NCBI GenBank assembly: GCA_016462625.1
Contig: JAEMSV010000035.1
Span: forward strand, 1 to 38,546
Source of the DNA: Solirubrobacteraceae bacterium
GTDB lineage: Bacteria; Actinomycetota; Thermoleophilia; Solirubrobacterales; Solirubrobacteraceae
DNA length: 38,546 bases
Direction of reading: 5' to 3'
Shown: positions 31,959 to 38,546 of the stretch, in pieces
Position numbering within the stretch: position 1 is the stretch's first letter
Layout: every line of letters begins with the position of its first letter
The notes under the pieces: model-generated
Seen by the model: the letters and a program-made list of their open reading frames with translations, nothing else
Databases searched by the model: none
Told to the model about the DNA's origin: nothing
Translations under genes and position numbers: made by a program

Positions 31959-32951
31959 TCAGGCGCGGCCGCAGACCGGCCACGGCGAAGGGCCGCTGCG
32001 CCGGTAGAGCGCTGCTGCGAGGCGATCCTGCTCGGCCTCCGACGCCGCCGCGGGGTCGCCCTTGCCGCCGAGCTCACGCCACGTCGAGCGCGAGAACTGG
32101 TACTTGCCGCGGTACCGCCCGGTGCGGGAAACGGCGCCGGGATCGCCACCCGATTCGCACGCCGCGATCCGGTCGAGCCGCGCGCGCAGCTGGGGGCTGA
32201 TCGGCGCATCCTCAGCGGCGGTGGGCGGTTTCGGCGTGAGCCCGGCCGAAGACGGAATCTCGCTGCGCGGGTCCCGCTTCGGCGAGCGGCCCGGCGGCAC
32301 CGGTGAGAGCCCGCCCTCGCCGTGCAGCTGGCCGCCGACGACGGGCGGCGAGATCCCCGCGAGGGCGCCGCCGACTGGCGGGCCAGCCGCCGGATCCTCG
32401 TCCTCCTCAGTCGCCGCATCCTCGGGCGCCGGCGCCGGCGCCGGCGTCGGCGCCGTGGTGGTCGGGACCGGCGTCGTAACGGTGGCCGCCGGTGTCGTGG
32501 TCGTGGCAACCGGCTCCTCGGGCGCGACCGCCGGGGACGGCGTCGTCGTCACGGGCTCGGCGGACGCCGCCTCGGCGAGCTTGCCCGCCGCAGCCTCCGA
32601 CACCACCGTCGCCTCGCCGCGCTGCACGCTCGTCGCGACCAGCCCCAGCGCCTCGAGGGTGTCCCCGTCGAGGCGCCCCGTCGCCGTCAGGCCCTGCCCT
32701 CGCTGATACGCGCGCAGCGCGTCCTGCGTCTGCGGGCCCAGGCGCCCGTCCGCGGGCACCCCGAGCTTGCGCTGCGCGGCCCGCAGCATCGCGTCACCAC
32801 CCGCATCGGCTGCCCGCGCGGGCGCGCCATCGCCCGCCGCGACGATCACCGCCCCGGTCCCACCGCCCAGCGCGAGGGCGGCGACCAGCGCGGCCATGGC
32901 CCGCACGCCGCGCAGGCGCAGATGCTCTCTCGGCTTCGGCATGTGGGGCAC
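31959..32951 (-). CDS. Rpf-like transglycosylase with peptidoglycan-binding domain and long Pro/Thr linker
   Basis: 330 residues, paralogue of the preceding gene: signal peptide (about 10-48, ending ARAAD), PG_binding_1 domain (about 54-104, PADGRLGPQTQDALRAYQ region), a low-complexity linker rich in Pro, Thr, Ala and Glu (about 128-250), and an Rpf-type domain (about 252-327). The catalytic glutamate is E266 in AACESGGDP; RYRGKYQFSRSTW and SPWPVC follow, with cysteines 265 and 327. The linker would span the wall so that the enzyme reaches distant glycan. GTG at 32951 has GAGGAG nine bases upstream; a second start three codons downstream (ATG) is possible. It has its own c-di-AMP riboswitch. 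Confidence 0.92.
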   Translation of the reverse strand: MPHMPKPREHLRLRGVRAMAALVAALALGGGTGAVIVAAGDGAPARAADAGGDAMLRAAQRKLGVPADGRLGPQTQDALRAYQRGQGLTATGRLDGDTLEALGLVATSVQRGEATVVSEAAAGKLAEAASAEPVTTTPSPAVAPEEPVATTTTPAATVTTPVPTTTAPTPAPAPAPEDAATEEDEDPAAGPPVGGALAGISPPVVGGQLHGEGGLSPVPPGRSPKRDPRSEIPSSAGLTPKPPTAAEDAPISPQLRARLDRIAACESGGDPGAVSRTGRYRGKYQFSRSTWRELGGKGDPAAASEAEQDRLAAALYRRSGPSPWPVCGRA

Positions 32952-32960
32952 GAACGAAAA

Positions 32961-32966
32961 CTCCTC
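32961..32966 (-). promoter_or_regulatory. Shine-Dalgarno GAGGAG of the long Rpf-like gene, abutting GGACC
   Basis: Same arrangement as the paralogue: GGACC (32967-32971) directly precedes the ribosome site and is complementary to GGTCC (33010-33014) in an aptamer loop. Spacer to the GTG is 9 bases. Confidence 0.6.
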
Positions 32967-32974
32967 GGTCCATC

Positions 32975-33088
32975 AGCGCCTACGGGGTTAGCTGACGGAC
33001 TCGCGCTCCGGACCTTTGCGCTACGCCGTGCTCTGACGGCGATTCGCCCCACGGGGTCATCTTGACCCCAACGGTTCCCCCGCTCCCC
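32975..33088 (-). promoter_or_regulatory. c-di-AMP riboswitch (ydaO/yuaA type) 2
   Basis: Same ordered blocks as riboswitch 1: GGGGAGCGGGGGAACC (33073-33088), GGGGCGAATCGCC (near 33039-33052) and GTCAGCTAACCCCGTAGGCG at the 3' end (about 32976-32996). Variable stems differ from copy 1 (for example GGGGTCAAGATGACCCC against GGGGATCTTCGGATCCC) while remaining paired, good evidence that both are functional RNA folds. Confidence 0.93.
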
Positions 33089-33104
33089 GGCGATGCTCGC
33101 CGGG
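33086..33104 (-). terminator. Hairpin CCCGGCGA / TCGCCGGG between the glycosyltransferase gene and riboswitch 2
   Basis: Perfect 8-bp stem with a 3-base loop, 32 bases past the glycosyltransferase stop. It may end the methyltransferase-GH57-GT4 operon. It also abuts the 5' end of the aptamer, where riboswitch 1 has a different hairpin, so it may instead be part of the riboswitch RNA. Confidence 0.45.
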
Positions 33105-33135
33105 AACTCGGCTGTGTGTTGTGGCGCGCGCGAAC

Positions 33136-34332
33136 TTATTCCGCGGTGCGGACGGAACGGCGCGTCAGCGGTGCGTAGAGCTCCACCGTCTGCTTGCCGA
33201 TGTCCTGCCAGTCAAACCGCAGGACGTGCTCGGATGCCTCGGTCACGAGGCGGTCACGCAGCGGCTCATCAGTCAGCAGCCGCTCGATCATCACGCCGAG
33301 GTGCTCGGCGTCGCCGCCGTTGAACCGCAGGCCCACGCGCTCGCCCGACGGGACGACCTCGCGCAGCCCACCCGTGTCGGCCACGATGCACGGACAGCCG
33401 CTCGCCATCGCCTCGAGCGCGACGAGCCCGAACGGCTCGTAGAGCGACGGGATCACGCACAGGTCGGCGATCCGGTAGAGGGAGTGCAGGACGTCGTCGC
33501 CGATCCAGCCGAGGAACGTGCCGTACTCGTCGAGGCCGAGTTCCGTCGCCTGGGTCCGCAGCTCCTGCTCGTGCGTGCCTGAGCCGGCCACGAGGAAGCG
33601 GACGTCGCGAAGCTCCTGGACGATCGGAGCGAGTGCCTCGAGCGCCAGCTGGAAGCCTTTCTCGTACACGAGCCGCCCGACCAGGATGATGAGCCGCTCG
33701 TCCGGCCGCGCGAAGTTCGCGCGCAGCGTCGCGAGGTCATCGACGGGCTGGAGGTCGAGCGGGTCGATGCCGTTCGGGATGACCGTGATCCGAGACTCGT
33801 CGAGGTCGAAGATGTCGGCGACGTGGCCCTGCATGTAGTGCGAGCACGTGATGACGCGGTCGGCGCGATGGACCATCCACTTCTCGACGCCGTGGATCCA
33901 CGACTGCGGGTGCTTGTCGACCCAGCCCTGGTGACGGCCGTATTCCGTGGCGTGGATCGTCGCGACCATCGGGCAGTCGAAGCGCTTGGAGAGGTGGTCG
34001 CACGCGGCGCCGACGAGCCAGTCGTGCCCGTGGACGAGATCGAAGTCCAGGCGGTCGCCGAGCTCGACGCCCGCGGCCACCATGTCCGTGTTCATGTGCT
34101 CGACCCACGTGACGAACTCCCCGAGATCCCGCGGACGCGTCGGCTCGCGCACGCGGTGCACGATCACGCCGTTCAGCTCGGCCTCGACGGGGACGGCGTC
34201 GTCGCCGCGCGTGAGGACGTGGACCTCGACGCCCTCGCGCACCATCGCCTCGGAGAGCTTGCGCACATGCCGGGCGAGGCCCCCTTCGACGATCGGGGGG
34301 TACTCCCAGGTGAGGATCAGCACGCGCATCAT
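33136..34332 (-). CDS. GT4 alpha-glucosyltransferase, Rv3032-like
   Basis: 398 residues with GT-B fold: N-terminal MRVLILTWEYPPIVEGGLARHV (quoted in part: WEYPPIVEGGLARH), the glucan-synthase-like loop; VHGHDWLVG near residue 95; ATIHATEYGRHQGWV near 122; ITCSHYMQ near 160; LVGRLVYEKGFQLALEA near 213; and donor-site SLYEPFGLVALEAMASG near 294 with the GT4 glutamate pair. Gene order and these blocks match mycobacterial Rv3032, an alpha-1,4-glucosyltransferase for methylglucose lipopolysaccharide and glycogen-like glucan. ATG at 34332 overlaps the GH57 stop (ATGA); ATG at 34329 is equally possible. Last gene of a three-gene overlapping operon. Confidence 0.9.
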   Translation of the reverse strand: MMRVLILTWEYPPIVEGGLARHVRKLSEAMVREGVEVHVLTRGDDAVPVEAELNGVIVHRVREPTRPRDLGEFVTWVEHMNTDMVAAGVELGDRLDFDLVHGHDWLVGAACDHLSKRFDCPMVATIHATEYGRHQGWVDKHPQSWIHGVEKWMVHRADRVITCSHYMQGHVADIFDLDESRITVIPNGIDPLDLQPVDDLATLRANFARPDERLIILVGRLVYEKGFQLALEALAPIVQELRDVRFLVAGSGTHEQELRTQATELGLDEYGTFLGWIGDDVLHSLYRIADLCVIPSLYEPFGLVALEAMASGCPCIVADTGGLREVVPSGERVGLRFNGGDAEHLGVMIERLLTDEPLRDRLVTEASEHVLRFDWQDIGKQTVELYAPLTRRSVRTAE

Positions 34333-35681
34333 GGGACCAGCAGCGCGGCGCGCGACGCATCGGGGGCGAGGTTGCGCACCGCAGGCGGCAGGGAGCCTAT
34401 CGAGGACAGGGCGTCTTCCAGCGCCTCCCGGTGCGCGGCCACCCGCTCGGCCGCATACGGGGCCGACAGCTCGCGGTACGTCATGAACGCCCAGTCCGAG
34501 GACTGCAGGGCGAGCAGCTCCCTGACCGCGCGGTCGTCGCACCGGGCGCCGGCGGCGACGACGCGCAGCTCGGCGTCGCGGATCGCCCACGCGATGCCGG
34601 CCACGGACGGCGCGGTCCACGTCGTCAGGTCGCGCGGCGTGCCCCACGTGGTGACCGGAAGATCGGGCGCTGGGCGCGGCTCGTGGCGGGCCAGGGCGTC
34701 GTCGAGATTGCTGATCGTCAGCCCGCGCTCGCCGGCCTCCTCGAGGACGTGCCCGAGCCACAGCGGGCCCTCGTGCCACCAGTGCCCGAGCAGCTCGGTG
34801 TCGACCGCGAACACGCAGAGCCCGCCGCCGGCGACGCGCTCGAGGACGCGTGCGACGAAGTCCTTCGCGTCGGCCCGCGCGGCGGCGTCCGCGCGCTCGG
34901 GGTCGTACGGGGAACCGTCGACGGCGTGGGCGAGATGGTCGTGCGCTGTTCGGTGGAACGTGTCCCGGTAGGCGGGGCCGCCCGGATACCCGCCCTGGCT
35001 CCAGACCAGCTCGATGATCTCGCGGTCGATCGGAACGAGCAGCGGCCCGGCGGGCGAGCGCAGCGGGGTCAGGGGATCGATGCCCGGCACGTCGGTCAGA
35101 TCGACGCAGACGGCGTGCACCCCGGCCTCTTCCAGGAGCGTGTCGAGCGCCGGGTCGTAGGCGCACTCCGGCAGCCAGAAGCCCCCGCCCCACTCCCCGA
35201 AGCGGCGGCGGTGCCCGTCGATCCCGCTGCCGAGCTGCAACCGGACGCCCGCGTCCGTGGCGAGCAGCGGGAGGACGGCGTGCGTGGCCGACGAGGTCCA
35301 GGAGACGTGGGGCGCGAGCGCGCCGAGCAGGTCGCCGCCCAGCTCGCGCATCCGTTCCGCCGCAGCCTCGTACGCGGCCAGCGAGTGCTGGAGCGCCGCG
35401 GCAACCGCCGACGATTCCGCCCCCTCGATGTCGGCGGCATGCGTCGTGCGGCGGACCTCGGTGACGAACCGGTCGAAGCGCTCGCCCAGGTCGGCGACCT
35501 CGAGCTGGTCAGCGAGCACCGGGGTGACACTGAGCGTCAGGCGCTCGTCGAGGACGTCCAGCAGCGGGACGTACGACGTCGCGATCGCCTCCCACAGCCA
35601 TTCCTCGCCGAACGGCCACGTCCCGAAGCCCTCCACATAAGGCATGTGGGTGTGCAAGACGACGGCGAGCTCGCCGCTCAT
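34329..35681 (-). CDS. GH57 alpha-glucan branching-enzyme-like protein, Rv3031-like
   Basis: 450 residues of glycoside hydrolase family 57. Visible motifs are VVLHTHMPYVEG (residues 7-18), TWPFGEEWLWEAIATSYVPLL near 21, the nucleophile Glu172 in GGFWLPECAY, and the acid/base Asp294 in FAVDTELLGHWWHEGP, followed by a helical C-terminal domain. GH57 members of this layout are 1,4-alpha-glucan branching enzymes; Rv3031 of the mycobacterial methylglucose-lipopolysaccharide locus is the closest context match, although this protein is somewhat shorter than I recall for Rv3031. ATG at 35681 overlaps the upstream methyltransferase stop by 4 bases and its own stop overlaps the glucosyltransferase start. 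It would introduce branches into the glucan made by the neighbour. Confidence 0.92.
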   Translation of the reverse strand: MSGELAVVLHTHMPYVEGFGTWPFGEEWLWEAIATSYVPLLDVLDERLTLSVTPVLADQLEVADLGERFDRFVTEVRRTTHAADIEGAESSAVAAALQHSLAAYEAAAERMRELGGDLLGALAPHVSWTSSATHAVLPLLATDAGVRLQLGSGIDGHRRRFGEWGGGFWLPECAYDPALDTLLEEAGVHAVCVDLTDVPGIDPLTPLRSPAGPLLVPIDREIIELVWSQGGYPGGPAYRDTFHRTAHDHLAHAVDGSPYDPERADAAARADAKDFVARVLERVAGGGLCVFAVDTELLGHWWHEGPLWLGHVLEEAGERGLTISNLDDALARHEPRPAPDLPVTTWGTPRDLTTWTAPSVAGIAWAIRDAELRVVAAGARCDDRAVRELLALQSSDWAFMTYRELSAPYAAERVAAHREALEDALSSIGSLPPAVRNLAPDASRAALLVP

Positions 35682-36448
35682 GGGCGCAGAACCGCCACGA
35701 GATCGAGCGCGCCGTGGAGGTCCTCGGGCGCCGCCTCCCGCAGCGTGAAGTCCCGCACGTCGATCGCGGGGACGAACCGGTCATAGAACGGCTTGGTGAT
35801 GCGGAGCTTCGGGTGCAGCCAGTCCCACCCGGCCTTGATGGCGAGGTCCTGCGCCTTGAGCTTGCGTGCGTGGAACAGCCCGTGGAACTCGACCGACCCG
35901 AAGTGCTCACGGCACAGGTCGTAGTACTCCTCGGGCCGGTACTCGTAGACGTGCCACGGGTTCTCCGAGCGCTTGCCGTCGGGCGCGAGCGTCAGCACGT
36001 TCGGCGTCGAGACGAAGGCCACCCCGCCGGGCTGCAGCTGCGCCTTGAAGTGTTCGAGGATGGCTCCTGGGTCCTGCACGTGCTCGATGGTCTGTAGGAA
36101 GACGATCGCGTCACACGGCTCGGCGTAGGCCTCGACGAGCGCGCGCTCGAAGCGCAGCGTGTCGGTCGTGTACTTCGCCTTCGCGTGGGCGTGCGCTTCG
36201 GGGTTCGCGTCCACGCCCGTCACGCTGGCCGCCGTGCGCGCCAGGACGTCCGAGCCGTAGCCCTCGCCGCACGCCATGTCGATGACCCGGAGGTTCGCGC
36301 AGCGCTTCGCGATCCATTCGTAGACGACCAGGTGCCGCTGGAACCAGTAGTTCTCCTCCGGCACGTCGGGGAGCGTCCGTTCACCCGTCAACTCGAGCGG
36401 CGGCACGCCATCGGGCTGGTCCTTCTGCACATACGTCTCGGTCGTCAC
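35678..36448 (-). CDS. SAM-dependent methyltransferase, Rv3030-like
   Basis: 256 residues, class I methyltransferase fold: LTGERTLPDVPEENYWFQRH near residue 19 (a segment also typical of Rv3030), motif I VIDMACGEGYGSDVLA near 54, TGVDANPEAHAHAKAKY near 76, LQTIEHVQDPGA near 114, VSTPNVLT near 142 and NPWHVYEYRPEEYYDLC near 158. In mycobacteria the homologue heads the Rv3030-Rv3032 cluster and is thought to methylate glucose residues of methylglucose lipopolysaccharide; the position methylated here is unknown. GTG at 36448 follows TAGGGT by eight bases with no ribosome site. First gene of the operon; divergent from the methyltransferase at 36503 with a 54-base shared promoter region. Confidence 0.87.
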   Translation of the reverse strand: MTTETYVQKDQPDGVPPLELTGERTLPDVPEENYWFQRHLVVYEWIAKRCANLRVIDMACGEGYGSDVLARTAASVTGVDANPEAHAHAKAKYTTDTLRFERALVEAYAEPCDAIVFLQTIEHVQDPGAILEHFKAQLQPGGVAFVSTPNVLTLAPDGKRSENPWHVYEYRPEEYYDLCREHFGSVEFHGLFHARKLKAQDLAIKAGWDWLHPKLRITKPFYDRFVPAIDVRDFTLREAAPEDLHGALDLVAVLRP

Positions 36449-36456
36449 GGCCGGAC

Positions 36457-36462
36457 ACCCTA
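36457..36462 (-). promoter_or_regulatory. -10 box TAGGGT of the methyltransferase-GH57-GT4 operon, leaderless arrangement
   Basis: Eight bases before GTG at 36448 on the minus strand, no ribosome site. Confidence 0.5.
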
Positions 36463-36487
36463 CCCGCGCGACGCATCGTCTCGGGTG

Positions 36488-36493
36488 TACCCT
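36488..36493 (+). promoter_or_regulatory. -10 box TACCCT of the divergent methyltransferase gene
   Basis: Nine bases before ATG at 36503, no ribosome site. Together with the box at 36457-36462 it gives two outward-facing -10 boxes 25 bases apart, so the two transcripts may compete or be co-regulated. Confidence 0.5.
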
Positions 36494-36502
36494 GCGCCGC
36501 CC

Positions 36503-37423
36503 ATGACTGCCCCACCCACAGCCGAAGAGATCCGCGACGTCAACACGCGCTACCACGACGTGGCCGCGAAGGAGTACGACGCGAAGTGGGGCATCGACTT
36601 CGGCGACACGGGCACGTCGCAGGTCCGGATGAAGCTGGAGAAGGCGCTCGGCGGCATCCCCGCGACGCCGTTTGCCAACGCGCTGGAGATCGGCTCGGGC
36701 ACGGGGTACTTCACGCTGAACCTGATGCTCCAGGGCATCATCGAGCAGGCGACGTGCACCGACATCTCGCCGGGGATGCTCGAGTCGCTGGCCGACAACG
36801 CCGAGCGCCTGGGCCTGGGCGACCGCGTCACGACCGAGGTTGCCGACGCCGAGGCGCTCCCCTTCGAGGACGAGAGCTTCGACCTCGTGCTCGGCCACGC
36901 GATCCTGCACCACATCCCCGACCTGGCGCAGGCCTTCCGCGAGTTCAAGCGGGTGCTCAAGCCGGGCGGCCAGCTCGTGTTCGCCGGAGAGCCCTCGCGC
37001 ACCGGCGACCGCATCGCGAACGTCCCGAAGGGCTTCGCCCAGCGCGTCGCGCCGGCGTGGCGCACCGTCTTCCGCGCGAAGGCCGCCGACCTCGACGCGC
37101 CGCTGATCGCCGAGCCCGACCACTCGCTGGAGTCGGTCGTCGACGTGTGGGCGTTCGTCCCGTCCGACCTCGCCGGCTTCGCCGAGAGCGCGGGCTTCGC
37201 CGACGTCGACATCATCGGCGAGGAGCTGCTCGCGAACTGGTTCGGCTGGACGAACCGCACGCTCGAGGCGACCGCCGACCCGTCGACCATCCCGTGGCCG
37301 TGGCGGCAGTACGCGTTCCGCGGCTACCTGTTCTGGCAGCAGGTCGACCAGCGGTTCCTGGAAGGCCGCCTGCCGGCGGACATCTTCTACAACCTGATGG
37401 TCACGGCGACGAAGCCCGCCTGA
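36503..37423 (+). CDS. SAM-dependent methyltransferase (class I)
   Basis: 306 residues. After an N-terminal helical part (RYHDVAAKEYDAKWGIDFGD) comes SAM motif I ALEIGSGTGYFTLNL near residue 60, the acidic motif CTDISPGMLESLA near 86, ADAEALPFEDESFDLVLGHAILHHIPD near 113 (split: motif around SFDLVLGHAILHH) and RVLKPGGQLVFAGEPS near 151. The C-terminal third (about 185-306) is specific to the subgroup and may form the substrate pocket (NWFGWTNRTLEA, WPWRQYAFRGYLFW). Substrate unknown. It shares a 54-base divergent promoter region with the Rv3030-like methyltransferase, which suggests, without proving, a part in the same glycan pathway. Its 3' end overlaps the convergent P450 by 23 bases. Confidence 0.85.
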   Translation: MTAPPTAEEIRDVNTRYHDVAAKEYDAKWGIDFGDTGTSQVRMKLEKALGGIPATPFANALEIGSGTGYFTLNLMLQGIIEQATCTDISPGMLESLADNAERLGLGDRVTTEVADAEALPFEDESFDLVLGHAILHHIPDLAQAFREFKRVLKPGGQLVFAGEPSRTGDRIANVPKGFAQRVAPAWRTVFRAKAADLDAPLIAEPDHSLESVVDVWAFVPSDLAGFAESAGFADVDIIGEELLANWFGWTNRTLEATADPSTIPWPWRQYAFRGYLFWQQVDQRFLEGRLPADIFYNLMVTATKPA

Positions 37424-38546
37424 CGGCGAAGCGCAGCCCTCCGCGCGGGCCGAGCGTCGGCGTCGTCGTGATCCGCGGCGCGTCGCCCGGGTCCGGCTCG
37501 AGATCGAATCGGCGCAGCAGGACCGCCGCCAGCGCGCGCAGCTCGAACTGGCCGAAGCGCTTGCCCAGGCACATGCGGGAGCCGCCGCCGAACGGGACGT
37601 AGGCGCCCTTCGGCAGGGCGGCTGCGCGCTCGGGCAGGAACCGGTCGGGCTCGAACGCGAGCGGATCGGAGTACAGCTCGGGCAGGTGGTGCGTCGCCCA
37701 GCTGGAGTAGTGCACAGCGATGCCGGCGGGAACACGGACTCCGGAGATCTCGGTGTCGCGGACCGTGCGGCGCGGGCCGACCCAGGCGGCGGGGTAGCGG
37801 CGCAGCGTCTCGTCGAGCGTCCGCTCGAGGACCGGGAGCGCGACGCCGTCGAGCTCACCCGGGCGCGGATCGCGGTCGCCGAGGACCGCCTGGAGCTCAG
37901 CGCGAGCAGCCGCGCGGGCGGCCGGCGCACGGCCCAGCTCGTACATGAGGAACGTCAGCGTCGCCGTGGTCGTGTCGTGGCCGGCGAAGAGCAGCGTGAC
38001 GAGCTGATCGCGGACGAGCTGCTCGTCGAGCGGCGAGCCGTCGGCGTCGGTCGCGCCGAGCAGGAGCCCGAGGACGCCGGGTGCCTCCGCGCCCGCGTCC
38101 CGATGGTCGTCGATGAGCGCGCGGATGTGGACGTCCAGCTCCGCGCACGCCCGCCGCGTCGTGGCGTGCGGGGTGCCCGGCCCACGCAGCAGCTGGACGA
38201 CGAACGGCCGCCCGTAGAGCGCGAGCGCACGCTCGAAGGCGTCGGCCAGCGGCGCAGCACGGCGGTCACCCTCGTCGAGGCCGAGAAGCCCGCGCAGTGC
38301 GATCCGCAGCGCGATCTCGCGCGTCCAGCCGTACAGATCGATGTCGTCTCCGGGCTGCAGGCGCTCCGCGGCGCGGGCCCCCTCGTCGACCATGACGCCC
38401 GCGACGGCGGCGACCTGCTCACGATGGAACGCGGGGAGCAAGAGCCGCCGCAGCTGGCGGTGGAGGTCGCCGTCGATGTTCAGCATCCCGTCGCCGAGCA
38501 CCGGGTGCAGGTCGCCGAACCGGCTCTCGCGCCACTGGTACGAGTC
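37401..38546 (-). CDS. Cytochrome P450 (5' part missing)
   Basis: 381 residues are visible; the reading frame stays open to the right edge, so the N-terminus lies outside the window. An internal GTG at 38501 would not be the real start because the preceding residues (FGDLHP) belong to the fold. Landmarks: LGDGMLNIDGDLHRQLRR near the B-C helices, the I-helix oxygen-activation motif LLFAGHDTTTA, the ExxR motif ETLRRYP, the PERF-like FEPDRFLPERAA, and the haem-ligand loop FGGGSRMCLGKRF with the axial cysteine. No reductase domain is attached, so it needs a separate redox partner. Substrate unknown. Convergent overlap of 23 bases with the methyltransferase gene. Confidence 0.95.
   Translation of the reverse strand, partial: DSYQWRESRFGDLHPVLGDGMLNIDGDLHRQLRRLLLPAFHREQVAAVAGVMVDEGARAAERLQPGDDIDLYGWTREIALRIALRGLLGLDEGDRRAAPLADAFERALALYGRPFVVQLLRGPGTPHATTRRACAELDVHIRALIDDHRDAGAEAPGVLGLLLGATDADGSPLDEQLVRDQLVTLLFAGHDTTTATLTFLMYELGRAPAARAAARAELQAVLGDRDPRPGELDGVALPVLERTLDETLRRYPAAWVGPRRTVRDTEISGVRVPAGIAVHYSSWATHHLPELYSDPLAFEPDRFLPERAAALPKGAYVPFGGGSRMCLGKRFGQFELRALAAVLLRRFDLEPDPGDAPRITTTPTLGPRGGLRFAVRRASSP

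Noticed and set aside
32450..32640. Pro/Thr-rich repetitive coding stretch as a DNA repeat element
   Set aside because: It is the low-complexity linker of the long Rpf-like protein, not an independent repeat or CRISPR array.

Overview
The window is very GC-rich DNA with tightly packed genes and frequent GTG starts. It looks like a chromosomal segment of a high-GC actinobacterium, most likely class Thermoleophilia (Solirubrobacterales: Solirubrobacter, Conexibacter, Patulibacter and relatives). That placement is inferred from the gene families and the secreted proteins at 22.8-25.4 kb, not from a database search. I see no transposase, integrase, tRNA, rRNA or CRISPR array. No stretch longer than about 140 bases lacks a gene or a recognisable control element.

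Region 1 (1-12.7 kb). A minus-strand housekeeping skeleton reads rpmE, DUF1385 protein, prfA, prmC, tsaC, glyA, a flavin-fold oxidase and a WecA/MraY-type transferase cut by the left edge. Plus-strand genes sit between its members: a GT4 glycosyltransferase, a secreted seven-repeat beta-propeller, a PAS-GGDEF-EAL protein and a membrane-anchored glycosidase-like protein.

Region 2 (12.7-22.7 kb). Two tandem membrane GGDEF-HD paralogues are followed by a secreted CARDB protein, the etfB-etfA-ETF:quinone oxidoreductase operon, a stand-alone B12-binding mutase subunit and a membrane GAF-GGDEF protein. Four of the window's proteins make or break cyclic di-GMP or descend from enzymes that do.

Region 3 (22.8-30.4 kb). 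Two paralogous secreted proteins of unknown function flank a secreted cupredoxin and a HAD phosphatase. Then come thiolase, leucyl aminopeptidase, acyl-CoA dehydrogenase and the MeaB GTPase. With the ETF operon and the B12 subunit these describe acyl-CoA oxidation and propionate/methylmalonyl-CoA metabolism.

Region 4 (30.5-38.5 kb). A hexapeptide acyltransferase is followed by two Rpf-like muralytic genes, each behind a c-di-AMP (ydaO-type) riboswitch. An overlapping methyltransferase-GH57-GT4 operon resembles mycobacterial Rv3030-Rv3031-Rv3032 (methylglucose lipopolysaccharide synthesis). A divergent methyltransferase and a cytochrome P450 cut by the right edge complete the window.

Control signals fall into two classes. 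About a dozen genes have a TANNNT hexamer 6-12 bases before the start codon and no Shine-Dalgarno sequence, which fits leaderless mRNAs. Others (etf operon, thiolase, secreted proteins, Rpf genes) have real leaders with Shine-Dalgarno sites, and several of those leaders contain operators, riboswitches, an attenuator-like terminator or a structure that hides the ribosome site.
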